Positions 35,671 through 47,819 of a stretch of 64,000 nucleotides of DNA are shown piece after piece. The notes beneath the pieces are model-generated. The model saw only the letters and a list, made by a program, of their open reading frames with translations. It did no database searches and had not been told where the DNA came from. Positions within the stretch are counted from its first letter, which is position 1. The number at the start of each line of letters is the position of its first letter. The stretch covers positions 213,501-277,500 of the forward strand of contig JAIXMG010000027.1 in the NCBI GenBank assembly GCA_025201345.1, written 5' to 3'. Origin of the DNA: Thamnidium elegans. Taxonomy: Eukaryota; Mucoromycota; Mucoromycetes; Mucorales; Mucoraceae. The position numbers and the translations under genes were made by a program.

Positions 35671-36267
35671 ATGGTGAGTAAATACTCTATAGATAGACGG
35701 ATACGTTTAGATATAAAATGGATGCATACGATTATCTTTTATTATTGAAGAAACGGATGGATGGATGGATGCGATTTTTTTTATTGTAATAGTAAACTAA
35801 CAATGTCAACTTTTTAGTCTAACAAGAAGGTTGCCCCTAAGGTTGTTGAAAAGGTCACTCTTGGCCCCCAAGTTCGTGAAGGTGAACTCGTTTTCGGTGT
35901 TGCTCACATCTTTGCCTCTTTCAACGATACTTTCGTTCACATTACCGATCTTTCCGGTCGTGAAACCATCTCTCGTGTTACTGGTGGTATGCAAGTTAAG
36001 GCTGATCGTGATGAGTCTTCTCCTTATGCCGCTATGTTGGCTGCCCAACAAGTTGCTGCCAAGTGTAAGGAACTCGGTATCAACGCTCTCCACATCAAGC
36101 TCAGAGCTACCGGTGGTACTGGTACCAAGACCCCTGGTCCCGGTGGACAAGCTGCTCTCCGTGCTCTTGCCCGTGCTGGTATGAGAATTGGTCGTATTGA
36201 AGATGTTACTCCCATTCCTACTGATTCTACCCGTAGAAAGGGTGGTCGTCGTGGTCGTCGTCTCTAA
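35671..36267 (+). CDS. RPS14: 40S ribosomal protein S14 (uS11)
   Basis: Two exons: the start codon alone (35671-35673) then 35818-36267, giving 150 residues. The sequence runs [20 protein letters not shown], then the uS11 core ([20 protein letters not shown]), [20 protein letters not shown] and the basic tail GGRRGRRL. Codon use is strongly biased to T/C-ending codons, unlike neighbouring genes. uS11 sits on the platform of the small subunit near the mRNA exit and needs Fap7 for assembly. The intron carries a GGAT tandem run near 35753-35771. Confidence 0.97.
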
Positions 36268-36508
36268 ACGCATCGCGTCTTACTTCTTCTTTTCTTCATA
36301 TTTACATAAAATTAACCTTTTTTTGTCAGTAACCTCATATCATTTTTTTTTTATTGCCTGTGAATGTGTAGATCAAGTGTGTTATATTTTTTTTTTACTA
36401 GGCTCGATCCAACATTGATCAACTCGATCTGTTTTTTTGTTTTTTTTTTTTTGACTGCATCTTTTTTCAACCTAACATAGTAACAACAGAAGAAGACATG
36501 CAAGCGCT
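36268..36508. other. Downstream region of RPS14
   Basis: T-rich sequence, probably 3' UTR and terminator. No other feature seen. Confidence 0.4.
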
Positions 36509-36739
36509 ATGAAGTATAAACGTTTGGATTTGACTGGATGGACTGGACGTAAATACGTATCTACGACCCGTTTTACTTATGTTGAAATAGCTCGAATTTG
36601 TGATATAATCGGTATCGACTCACAGTTGAGGTTCGATAGCCTTCGTTTATCAAAAGAATTAGCTCTAGTTATACTATACTGTTGGTTCCTCTTTCCTCCA
36701 CGAAGACTTCAAAAACTTTCATACATGAGAAAAAGATAA
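36509..36739 (+). pseudogene. DDE-type transposase N-terminal relic
   Basis: A 76-codon frame reads RKYVSTTRFTYVEIARICDI, then F-D-S-L-R-L-S-K-E-L-A-L and WFLFPPRRLQKLSYMRKR. The layout resembles the helical N-terminal region preceding the DDE domain of Harbinger-like transposases of Mucorales, where ELAL and FP-x-R motifs recur. No catalytic DDE segment follows. The call rests on recalled pattern only. Confidence 0.4.
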
Positions 36740-38571
36740 CCAAAGGGTGGCATCAGCTTGAAAATATAACCACAGCAGTTGTCACAGAAAAAACATAAAA
36801 TATCACTGGGCACCATTCAGAGTCCAAGTAGAGCAAGAGTTTTAAAAGAGGTAATAAAAATAACATACTGTGAGATTGGTTTATCATAAATAATAGATAA
36901 TTTATCAAGAGAGGACAGGTATTATGGCTTCTTTATGTAATGCATGGCGCCTATTTCATATTTCATTTCAGCAGCCATCTTATCTCATTTCTTTGTATTT
37001 CTCACTCTCTTGAATTGATATTGTCGCATTGTAGTTTATACTTCGTTTCGATCTATACGCTATCAAAGACTAGTTGCTAAATACCGCTCTTCACAATATA
37101 ACTTTTAGTCTTAAGTCAGTTGACAATTAATAGTTTGATACTCACTATTTTTCTTCCTTATTATTTGTTTCTTTATCTACATTTTATAATCACCCCTAAA
37201 ATTTACATCTTTTTATTTTAAGCTGTATCGGTATCAATGACAGGATACAGTCGAAAATTTATAGGGATATATCCACTAAAAAAAAGACTAACGTATTTCT
37301 CGCTAGAATGTATGGCTTATTGACAGGCACGCCTCGGTAAGTTCTATTGTAACTGAAATAACATCAAACCCAAATATCCATAAAAATATGCTTTTTCAGT
37401 TTAGATATACTTAACTAATTATACCTCATACAAGTTAAGTAATCTAACATCTTACCACTAATCATTCCTTTCTTTGTCATAGCATATGTACCAGAATACT
37501 CTAACAGTTAAAATGTGTTATTATTATGTGATAAAATATATTATTCGATACTAACAAGTAACTCAACGTCTAATAATAATAAATATACCTAATTTTGGAC
37601 AATAAAAGAGCGTTGGCACAAATTGCACGCCAATATCCATGGTTTCAAGGATAAAATTGAACCTAGTTTTCACGTAATAGCTATAATAAATATTCTTCAA
37701 TAAAAAAAAAGACCTAACTTTATCATATAAAAAGAAAAACGTAAACAAACCTACGACATCTCTGATCAACAATAATGATGTTGGCGTAATATTTCTGATA
37801 AAATCGAATATAAAGTGTTTTTTTCTCTCTCAATTATCGTTTAATAAAGTATTAATATTACAATCATTGTTGGAATATATACAATATATTATTTTTCATA
37901 CAATCGCTGCGAAAAACAACTTTTCAGATACCGCGAGGTGCCTGAAAAAAAAAAAAAAAAAAAAAAAAACGTTTAAACAACCATTGCAACATGAATATTA
38001 GCGATAGAGAACATTTTATATGAGCAAAAACATTTTAGCTGGTTATAGATTTCGAATGAATAAAAAAAATATTACAGTTATAAGTAAAACTGGTCTAGTT
38101 CGCAAACTCCAACTTTTTATTTGACATATGTTAAATGTCTCATTTAAATAAATTGTCACGTATTAGGGCCCAGGGATTCGGTTTAGCGACTTATTCCGCC
38201 TAATACAAGACATACGGTAAAAGACTTCTTCTTAAAGAAGTATATTTAAATATTTGTAACGGATAAAAGATGATTATTTTATTAATATTAAAGCTGGTCG
38301 TTTTTATACTTTATTTTTGAGACAAATGAATAATAATATAAACTATGTATTCTTTAAATAATTTAATTATAGACAAGTGGGATTTCTTACGGGGTCTTGT
38401 TTTCGTTACAGCTGGTTTGAATCTACTTAGTGGCTGCCTCACCAACAATCATTTTTAGCCGGACCGGACATTGTCAGCTACCTCGGACTTATCGAAATGA
38501 TGCGGCCCGAATTGAGTGAGTTTTAATTTTTTGAATTATCACACTTTGATATATTAACAGAATATGAAACA
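36740..38571. other. Gene-poor stretch; nothing supported
   Basis: AT-rich with short frames only, including a minus-strand frame at 37563-37772 without a known domain. A poly(A) tract lies at about 37945-37969. Confidence 0.55.
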
Positions 38572-38643
38572 TCTTCGATAGTATAGTGGTGAGTATCCCC
38601 GCCTGTCACGCGGGAGACCTGGGTTCAATTCCCAGTCGGAGAG
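38572..38643 (+). tRNA. tRNA-Asp (GTC)
   Basis: A 72-nt cloverleaf with no intron. Acceptor arm TCTTCGA pairs with TCGGAGA (one G-T pair), discriminator G. Anticodon arm is CCCGC-CTGTCAC-GCGGG with anticodon GTC (Asp). The T arm is CTGGG-TTCAATT-CCCAG. Internal promoter boxes are visible: A box around TAGTATAGTGG and B box GGTTCAATTCC. A TTTT at 38646-38649 fits a Pol III terminator. CCA is not encoded, as expected in eukaryotes. Confidence 0.96.
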
Positions 38644-40228
38644 CTTTTGTATATTTTTGTTTCGTATAGTGTACCTAGCTAATTTGCCTTTTTGGGCGGG
38701 TTTATGTCGTACTTTATTGTAACTGGTTATTTGTAGAATGGGTAAGATATAAGCTATAAAATAAAAGAAAATAGTTTTACAGAGAATTATATAAATAAGA
38801 AAATAATATAATTCAAGGGATCTTTTGTAAAATAAGAGAGCGAAAATATCTAGAAAATAATGTATAAGGTAAAAGTAAGATGATCTTTATTTAATATGTA
38901 ATTTTTTTAGTGGTATTTATATTCAAAGATATCAATTAGGACATCCTTCGATTCTTGTCAAAAAATTTGATATCTGGAATAAGTTTGTTCCTTTTGCTTC
39001 TCTGATAAAAGTAATGGATAAACTATTCTAACTATCGGAATAACTAAATTTGATGTTTTTACAATCAGGAAGTATTAAAAGTATTGTAAAATAAAATATA
39101 ACATATCTGAATTTAAATGAAGGATAAACCTTAAGTAAATGTGTATCAAATGTAATGACTAAAAGATACGTAAAGTAACATATCGGATAGAAAAGGGAAG
39201 TGTAACATAAATCTGAGGTTTGGAAGTAATAAACTGAAAGTAAAAGGTAATTTTCGAACTGAAAATGAATATGGTAAAATGAGTAAGAAGTAAAAGCTTG
39301 TTCAGGGCGATGTGATAATAAAAGGGGAAATAGAAAAAAATTACAGATTTATGTAGTGGAGATTTAACGGTTCGTAACAATACTAAATGTCGCTTTTTTC
39401 TCGATTGTATCTTTTGGACTTTAGATCGTGTAAAAATCTATAGCACTCATTTGTTATAAATGTCAGTTTTTACCTTTCTACTATAGTTGGACAATTTAAA
39501 GCCTGGTGCTCACTTAACTTTTATTGAACTTTTTTAAAACATTTCTATTGTTTAATCTTTTCAACTCTCTTTCTATTTTTTTTTTTTTTTTTTTTTACCG
39601 CAACATACTTATCCAATTTGTAACAATATGTACTGTCTGGAAGACGATTCTCGGGAAGGGGATCATAGGAAACTATTTTGATACTCGATAACAATCTATA
39701 GCACAAGCTCATTAACGAATTTTATCTTATTTCATTGGATATTATTTACAATCTTTCTTCCACTGTCACTTTATTTTTTGTTGTATACATAGTAAGGAAC
39801 CCCAAATCGATCGACTTTACTTGCAGTTCCAAGACATATTGTGTCTCTATAAAACTATACTTAATAACGTATCTCATGGCCTGGTGCTATGTAGATTATA
39901 CCCGGTGATTGCTTTAGGAAGAACCATATCCTTTTGTACGGACATAAATAAAACAAAAATGTTAGAAAAAAAAAAGAATAATAATGAAGAATATTAGACA
40001 TAGTTAAGCTCTTTTAAAAGATACATATGTATATATAAAAATACTTACTGGTATACATTGTATAAAGAAAAAGGGAAAGAAAAGCGATTTTTTTTTAAAA
40101 AATGATGGAATAAATTCTTATTAGGTAGATAAAATAGGCCTATTTACCGATGCTGTCTATTCGATCATTTTTATATTCATGTCTACAGCTTTTTCCAGCT
40201 CTTTCACACAGGAAAGTTAAAGAAAAGG

Positions 40229-40265
<37 letters not shown>

Positions 40266-40847
40266 TAAATGTGTACCGAGAATTCCTCTTTAGTAAGTCG
40301 CTTTAATACAAGCAGGGATGAATTTATTTTTAAAAAAAAGAAGAAAAGGGGATAACATTCCGTCTTTTAATTTTTGTTTTGTCATTAGTTCTTGTAGTAA
40401 GACTTGACATTTGTATCAAGGGAAGTTGGACAACGATCAATGGACTCGTGTTATGGAAATATTGTTACTGTTGGTTAGCAATCAATGGAAACCAAATTTA
40501 CTTTGTCTATAATGGATTCCCCCGTATTAATCGTGTACTTCCCCACGATCCAAAACTTATTGCTCCTATTATTGAAATTGTATTCATCAGACTTGATTTC
40601 CATCCTGTTTCCATAGTACACCGACACCCAAAGAAACAATGCTTTTATAAAAAAAACAACAGAATACAAAATGCATAAATTAAAATTCGTTTTATATGTT
40701 TTATGGATATTTAGCTAGTAATTAGCTGCTTTCTTGACTAAACGAGTACGTTCTTTTTTCGATTCTATATTTTCAGAAAAAAGCAACTACTAAAACTAAA
40801 CTAAAAAAAAGTGTCTATTTTGCTAGGGAAACTAAATAACCCCGTCT

Positions 40848-40882
<35 letters not shown>

Positions 40883-42013
40883 ATATGTTTTGATCTTAAT
40901 TTATAAAACGTTATCCAAGTCATTAAATATAAGTATATAGTTTATATTTACAAATGATTAAATGATATGCTTCTACTTGATCGGTTTTACCTTATAGGCG
41001 GTATAATTTGGTGTTTAAACAGAGTACTAAGTTTACACTTTACAAAATATTTATTTATTCACAAACTGTTGCTAGACTCTAAAATAAACTGCATAACAGT
41101 GTCACGACATAATATCTGTCATGCACTCGCCATGACTTTGTTCGACATTGGTTGTATCTCACTATACATGATAAGCGACCGATACCAATAATCCAATTCG
41201 TTAATCAAGCTAAACAGGCTTTACCTTGGGATAAACTACCGTTATCGTATTTTTAAGTATGACCATGACCACCATACAAGGTTTATATTTTTTTCTCGTC
41301 AAAAATAAGTGTCCGATAAAATAAATAAACCCTGAGAAAGAACTTTCGTTACAATAAACGTAAAGAAATTCATTTTAATCACAACATTATGTTACGATAT
41401 GGATTACAATTTGAGCTACAGATAAATTTGTATAATTACTTGTATAATTTGCCTTAAATTGTTACCCTAAGATAAAAGCCGACTATTTTATTTTATCTTT
41501 GTTAGGTATATCGATGATCCCACGCGTTTTGTATATCAAATAATAACCAGTTATGACAAAGTAATTAGAATATATAATAGCAATATATTAAATGGAAGCG
41601 ACGTTTTAATATGGGTCTAGATATTATTATTATAGTATATAGTGAATAAAAAGTAAAATAAAAGAATACTCTAGAGCATGTACGTTGCGTATAGACGATG
41701 TGCTGATTAATTATTATTTGATGTTTTACTGTATTTTAAGTAGTACATATGCTCTCATTTGCATATCTTTTTATTCGGCATACGATTAAAAGGAAAGTTA
41801 TGATCGGGTCAGCAATCGAAAATATTTCGAAAAAAGCTGCTTAAACCAAGAGCTTTAAACACACTATTTATATCCAACTCTTTTCATTCTTGTGTATATA
41901 CTTCGGGGCTACGGCATGAAATAAAAGTATTCTTAAAAAGAGTATATAAATAGTACCCTATTTCTAGATAATAAAGATATTATTTTTAAAATAAGGCGTC
42001 AAAAAGTAATTAA
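38644..42013. other. Gene desert after tRNA-Asp; nothing supported
   Basis: About 3.4 kb of AT-rich sequence. Short frames at 39159-39380, 40379-40678 and 40967-41191 show no domain I can name. Holds an (AT)n run at about 40231-40261 and a poly(A) tract at about 40850-40879. Confidence 0.55.
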
Positions 42014-43817
42014 ATGGCAAAAACTGAAGCTGGAAAGGTAAAGATAGACATAATATATAAATATTTTCAATTGTTGATTATATTTTATAGGTGCGCGCAT
42101 ATTCTAAAGAACGAGCTGTTATAACCGTTAAATATCCTGGATATTCACACATAGTGTTTAATAGACCGCATCAGTTAAATACAATAAGTGTTCAATTTTC
42201 TCATGATCTTTTTGATAACCTTAAAGTACGTACTTCAAAATTAGACCTAATTTATGTTTTGTTGAAAACTATGTTTTCTAGGGCTGTGAAAAGGATGAGG
42301 ACACCAAATTTATTATTCTAAGAGGTGAAGGAAGAGCGTTTTGCGCTGGGGGTGACATTAAAGGTAATATACATAATACCTGTATATCAAGCTAAAACTA
42401 AACACAATTTTAAAAGATCTGGTCCGTGTTGTGAACGGAGACGTTGAATACAAGACTGCGCTTGATAGAGGGGTATTCGTTTTTCATGAAGCTATATACT
42501 ATATGGGATGTGTTATGAGAACGCCTATAATTTCTCTTATGGACGGTATTACATGTAAGTTTTTTAAATACCAAAAAAACAATTTTATATGTTATTAAAA
42601 ACCTATCAATTCAGTTGGAGGTGGCATAGGGTTTTCACAACTGTCCGTTTTTAAAATTGCTACAGAAAATACAAAGTTTGCTTTTCCAGAAGCTGCTATA
42701 GGTCATTTCTGTGACGCTAGTTCCAGTTTTACAATACCTCGTATGGAAGGACACCTGGGAACATACCTTGGACTTACTGGTCATCAGTTTAAGGCAGAGG
42801 ATACAATGTAAGCTTATAATTATTTCCGGTTCTATCGAAATGGTATACTAATTTTTTTTCTAATAAAAAAGATTTGCTGGTTTGGCTACTCATTTTATGA
42901 ATTCATCAAATATAACTGCTTTAGAAAAGAAGTTAGCAGAACTTAAAAGCATTACATTAGATACAATATATAGCACTATAAATGAGTTTTCTGTGGGTCA
43001 AGACCATGTTCCTTCTCATTATGAACTCTTTGGAGAAAAGTTAGAAATTATTGAAAGGTAATATATTTGTCTTTAATTTATTTGGTAACGTTCAATTTTG
43101 ACATTTCTTTTTAGCTGCTTCCAATTTAATTCCGTGGAATTGATTGTTGAAGCTCTTGAAAGAAACGGTACACAATTTGCAAAAAGTTGCCTTAAAAGCA
43201 TAGCAGGTAATTCACCTTCGTCTTTGAAAGTCAATATGGACACAATTCGTCGAGGCGCAACAAAATCAATGAGCGAGTGTATCTCTTACGAATATCGTGC
43301 TTGGCGCACTCTACCTGTAAAATTAAAATAGAAGATACACACAAATGCGCATATATTAAAATAATTTCCGCCTATTTTTAGCTCTCCCATGATTATAAAG
43401 AAGGCGTGCAGTCCCTTTTAGCAAAAAAGAAGCCTCAGTGGGCTCCTTCCAAACTGGAAGAAATTTCCGATGAATACGTCAAGTCTATATTGCTAGCTAA
43501 AGTAAAAGTAAATCCTTATATGGATCTATCATTTGATTACAATACAAGCCCTCACAAAAAATATAATTTACCTACAAGGGAGGATGTTCTGTCGGTTACG
43601 GCGAGACATAACTTGTTAACCCATACCGACATAATAGCACATTTTATAAAAGACAATCAGGGTAGATTTGGTGTCAAACAAAAAGTGAATGATATTTTAG
43701 TTCGAATGGATCGAAGGTAATCCAATATAATAACTTTTATTTATGAAACTTTATTTATTCCAATTTATTTTTACATTTGGTTTCAGCAAAGTTAGTTATG
43801 CTAGTGGAAAACTTTAA
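42014..43817 (+). CDS. 3-hydroxyisobutyryl-CoA hydrolase-like protein (crotonase superfamily)
   Basis: About nine exons; the first is 42014-42037 (MAKTEAGK), the last encodes SKVSYASGKL to TAA at 43815-43817. Crotonase features appear in order: HIVFNRPHQLNTIS, the oxyanion loop GRAFCAGGDIK, MDGIT-FGGGIGFSQ, FPEAAIGHFCDASSSFTIPR with the conserved Glu and Asp, then GHLGTYLGLTG and the HIBCH-type AGLATHF. The C-terminal half includes the HIBYL-CoA hydrolase cap region. By family it hydrolyses 3-hydroxyisobutyryl-CoA in valine breakdown. There is no obvious mitochondrial presequence and the terminal GKL is not a standard PTS1. Residues around the usual IGFFPDVG are changed (IGHFCDAS), so substrate may differ. 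Confidence 0.85.
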
Positions 43818-43878
43818 ACTAAACCGGTTCTATTTATTGTAAAAGAACAACATTATTAGAACAGGGGCGTAAATAAAA

Positions 43879-45302
43879 TTACTCCAAAACTTGATCGCTT
43901 TGTCCCAACTTTTCATTGTGCTGAGTTTTAGCTAGATCAATAACATGCGACGAAAACTTTAAATTAAACTGATATTCTTCTAAATGTTCAACTCCTGTTA
44001 CAGGAACTTTTTTTTAAAGAAAAAATCAGTAAAAAAAGAATCATTTCGCAAGTATTATATGTATATACCTAGCCATAACAAGGGATTTGAACCCATGACT
44101 GAACACCAATTATTGTATAGCCCCATATCAAACATTGTCTTGTCATTTCTAATTTTTACTACCTCAAAATCATTTCCAGTTTCGTCAAAATTAACTCTTG
44201 CAAAAACAGGTTTATCTGCGACATATTCAATACTTGTTTGATTTCGAATGATGTACCAGAAATGAACTGCTGCAAAACCAGCTAATGTCAATCCAAATAA
44301 AAATCCTCTGCAACCAAAAAAAAAAAAAAAAAAAATTAGTTAAGTGTACATAATAATATCGTTTTACTTACAAGACAGTTACGACATACCAATGCGAGCT
44401 AATATGGTCAAGCCCCTCCAATCCTTGAACTCCAGTAAATAAAGGGATCCATTTTCTTTGCCAAATCATGAGGAGTGCATTTTTCCATAAATGATAGACT
44501 GAAGCTAGATAAATCTTGTACACTTTCCAGCAAAAACTCAACGTAATATTTCCAATTTTAGCTTTAATCTCTTTTAGCAATCTAGGTACTAGTGTGAACT
44601 CTACAAATAAAGAGTAGAGCGCTACATAAAAAACAAACAAAAAGAAGAGTTTGTAGTTATCTTGATCAACGCATCCATTAATCCTTTCAAAATAAATTCT
44701 AGATTAATTTCTACTAATTGACAGTGATAATAACTTAAAAATACCATATACAATGACTAAAAAAAAATTCAGCTAAAATAACAAGTATTAAAACATGTCC
44801 AATAACTTACTGATCCATTTTCGGAGTACATCTATTACATTCTTTACAGTGATGAGTTCTTGCAGGTTTAGCTGCTTCGCATTTTTTACAATACAAAGGA
44901 TCTCCATTTTCATTAGATAGAAATAATATCGCCGGAACTTCATTTTTTGGAGAAATTTTCTGGCTGGAAGAGCGTCTCAGCATAATAAGAGTATATGTAA
45001 GTAAGCTTACACTACACAACACGCAAGCTATCGATATGCTTATCACTATTTCCTTTTTAATAATCACGACATAGTCTTATATTTATTTACGTTACTTGAG
45101 TCGTTGCCTTGGTCACCCGAGAACGAAAATCCTATATTTTAAACGAGTCAGTTTGCACTTTCGTTGACAAAAAAAAAAAGAAAAAAAGAAAAAAAGAAAG
45201 AGTAATACCATGAACATTAAATACGTACTGATAACAAGTGTACAGTAGTATAGTAAACACTAGTATTGGCATCAAGATGCCAATAACAATAGATTTCAAC
45301 AT
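43879..45302 (-). CDS. DHHC palmitoyltransferase with a DHHCIW active-site variant
   Basis: Start at 45300-45302 with an N-terminal membrane segment (SIVIGILMPILVFTILLY), a second one (ISIACVLCSVSLLTYTLIML) and the Cys-rich domain CKKCEAAKPARTHHCKECNR. The next exon junction reads MDQ or MDH: splicing onto TCATTGTATATG and then onto GATTAATGG restores DHHC-I-W-I-N-G-C with NYKLFFLFVFY following. Two more membrane segments, a TSIE version of the TTxE motif and NWCSVMGSNPLLW near the C terminus follow. This is a protein S-acyltransferase of the Pfa type acting in ER/Golgi or vacuole membrane. The usual DHHCPW is DHHCIW here. The gap to thymidylate synthase on the same strand is 60 bp, and to the HIBCH-like stop 61 bp. 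Confidence 0.85.
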
Positions 45303-45362
45303 TATAAAAAAAAGAGAAAGATAAAAAAGGGGATATTTCTGAGTACAAATAGTGTTTATTTT

Positions 45363-46259
45363 TTAAACCGACATTTTCATATCGATTTTACTAGCAGGGT
45401 TATAATTTTCAAGCACAAAATCTTCATATTTGAAATCATCAATGCTAGTAATTTTACGGGGGATCTTTAAAGTAGGGAAAGGTCTAGGTTCACGTTGAAT
45501 TTGTTGTTTGAGGCCGTCCAAATGGTCGATATATACATGAGTATCACCCATAGTATGAATGAACTCTCCAGGCTCCAAGTCAGTGACATGGGCAATCATA
45601 CGAGTCAAGAGAGCATAAGAGGCAATATTAAAAGGCACACCTAAACCCATATCACAAGAACGTTGGTAGAGGACACAAGATAATTTAGCTTTTTGACCAT
45701 CCTTAGGAGTAGAGACATAGAATTGACAAAAAGAATGGCAAGGTGGTAATGCCATGATGGGGATATCAGCAGGATTCCAAGCAGACAATATGATACGACG
45801 ATCTGTAGGGTTATTTTTGATCTTATCGATGACTTCCTGAAGTTGATCTACACCTTGTCCAGTATAGTCTGTGTGACAGTCAACGTATTTAGCGCCAAAG
45901 TGTCTCCATTGAAATCCATAGACAGGTCCAAGGTCGCCTTCAGGTCTATCTGTTAATCCCAACTTGTCAAGATACTCACGCGAACCATTTCCATCCCAAA
46001 TTTTAACGTTACGATCACTTAAATTCTTTGAGTTTGTATCCCCACGAATAAACCAAAGAAGCTCCTCCAAGACGCCTCTATAAAATACTCTCTTGGTAGT
46101 TAAAAGAGGAAAGATATCATCCTTTAATGAAAACCGAAGTTGAGGAGGGGCAAAAATAGCCAAGGTTCCAGTTCCTGTACGGTCAGCTCTATGCTCTCCT
46201 TCTTCCATAATACGCTTGATAAGGTCAAGGTACTGATGTTCTTCATGTGTAATAGTCAT
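45363..46259 (-). CDS. TYMS: Thymidylate synthase
   Basis: A single-exon, complete 298-residue enzyme. Markers: [20 protein letters not shown] near the N terminus, the catalytic Cys in [14 protein letters not shown], the dUMP-binding [32 protein letters not shown] and a C terminus ending IDMKMSV. It converts dUMP and methylene-THF to dTMP and DHF. Its promoter is shared with the divergent Csm1/Pcs1-like gene 175 bp away. It is one of very few intron-free genes in the window. Confidence 0.98.
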   Translation of the reverse strand: MTITHEEHQYLDLIKRIMEEGEHRADRTGTGTLAIFAPPQLRFSLKDDIFPLLTTKRVFYRGVLEELLWFIRGDTNSKNLSDRNVKIWDGNGSREYLDKLGLTDRPEGDLGPVYGFQWRHFGAKYVDCHTDYTGQGVDQLQEVIDKIKNNPTDRRIILSAWNPADIPIMALPPCHSFCQFYVSTPKDGQKAKLSCVLYQRSCDMGLGVPFNIASYALLTRMIAHVTDLEPGEFIHTMGDTHVYIDHLDGLKQQIQREPRPFPTLKIPRKITSIDDFKYEDFVLENYNPASKIDMKMSV

Positions 46260-46434
46260 TGTTATTTAAGTAAAAAAAAAAAAAAGGTAAACGAATGGAA
46301 GAGAGGGTTGCCGTATTAGTAGTTTCTCTTTATAAATATTTTTTTTAACCGTCCCAAATAAAAATAATTGTAACAGAACCGCGACTGTTTGGTGTTTCGT
46401 GATTCCACACTTTAATAGTTTACTTTTATTCAGT
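46260..46434. promoter_or_regulatory. Divergent promoter between thymidylate synthase and monopolin-like gene, with SCB-like box
   Basis: The 175 bp between the two ATGs contain TTTCGTG at 46395-46401, the reverse complement of the SCB core CACGAAA bound by Swi4/Swi6, and a CGCG core at 46380-46383. No full MCB (ACGCGT) is present. Thymidylate synthase is a G1/S gene in yeasts, so cell-cycle control of both genes is plausible. Confidence 0.5.
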
Positions 46435-47819
46435 ATGTCCAGTCATGTATTTAACTTGACAGGAGATAAACCAAGAACCACGTTTAGTTCACAGCCTGTG
46501 CATTCAACTGAATATGGTTCTCAAGCAGAACCCTCTCGTACCGCCAACACACAGCCTGCACCATCTACATTTGGATCTAGCAATGTTTCACACGCAGGCT
46601 CTCGCCATTCAGTAAAGAAGAGAATAGTTTTAAATCAAGATCCCAGTACTTCTCGACATCCAATAGTAGAAGATTTGAATTATGGCGATTATGATACAAT
46701 GACTTCGGAAGAAATCACATCGAAGCGATTGAAATATGATGATCGAGACGAAAGTTCGACCCAAAAGCCAAAATACATGTCTGACCATTTAAAAGAAGTC
46801 ATGAGTTCTCTATCCTTTCGAAAAGAGAGCCGTGATGATAGTTATAATAAGTTTAATTCATATAATGATAGTCCTTCCATGTATGAAAGTAGTAGGCCTA
46901 CTCATGCTAATAGTATGAGAGCGGACAAGGTAAATTCATTTTGATCAATATGCATATATGTATATATATACAAACAACTAACAGCATGACATAGCTTGAG
47001 AGAGAAATATATGAATACCAACAGACCATTTTAAGTGTAATATACATATATATATATATATTATAAAAAAAAAGAAAAATTACATGCTACTTATGCTTTT
47101 ATTTAGCTTCAAGAAAAGGTAAGAGAGAATGAAATACAATTCGATGAATTCAAAATGGAATTACAGAAACAATACAAAAAAAAGGACGATGAAAGACAAG
47201 AAGGTATAGTGGATTTACTTTTATCATTTTACTGAAATAAAATAATAATAATGATAATAACCATTCAATAGCTTTTTTGAATATGAGAAAGACGTATGAA
47301 GACGTGATAAATAAAGTAATTAAAAATGACTCTCATACTACACATCCTGGTAAGCTTTAATTAAAATAGTTTAAATAATACTCTGTTTAACAAAATGTCT
47401 AGCTGGACTTTTTGAAGGAAACGGAAAAAGTGTTGAATCAAAGTTTCAAGATAATGTCAATAAGCTAATGAGTTATTTAACAAGTGTTACTGTTATTAAT
47501 CAAACCGAAAGCGATGTTGGCATTTTATATGATTGTGAAATAACCAGTAAATCAAGTAGTAGATGTAAACTAAACAAAAAACCCCAAAAGAATGACAATA
47601 GTCCACTCATATTTTTATTTAATAGCACTCAAATTTATGTTAAATATTCCAAATGATGATACAAAGCTTGTAGATTACACACCGATTATTGATCAACTTG
47701 ATGAAAGTGCTTTAGCTGTTATACCTGATTTCTTACGTGAAAGTATTGTTTTTGCAAAACAGGCTTTACCCGTCTTTTTCTGGCGATTATCTTCTTCAAT
47801 ACAAGGAGGGCCTAATTGA
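46435..47819 (+). CDS. Csm1/Pcs1-like monopolin subunit
   Basis: Five exons (46435-46929, 47107-47203, 47272-47349, 47403-47564, 47626-47819) give 341 residues. The first 165 residues are Ser/Thr-rich and probably disordered. A coiled coil follows (LQEKVRENEIQFDEFKMELQ to about residue 222). The C-terminal globular domain has SLKFMLNI, then DYTPIIDQLDESALAVIPDF and AKQALPVFFWRLSSSIQ, matching the order of the Csm1/Pcs1 C-terminal domain (Y-T-P-L-L-D, LPDYL, F-x-R, FY-x-R-L). Csm1 homologues crosslink kinetochores or rDNA and help mono-orientation in meiosis or prevent merotely. The call is pattern-based, not from alignment. Confidence 0.7.

Noticed and set aside
36024..36215. Minus-strand Pro/Ala-rich frame opposite RPS14
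   Set aside because: Shadow of a highly expressed, codon-biased ribosomal protein gene. The same applies to 35806-36273 on the minus strand.
40379..40678. Plus-strand 99-codon frame in the gene desert
   Set aside because: It starts without an ATG, has no domain or codon signal, and lies in AT-rich DNA where such frames arise by chance.
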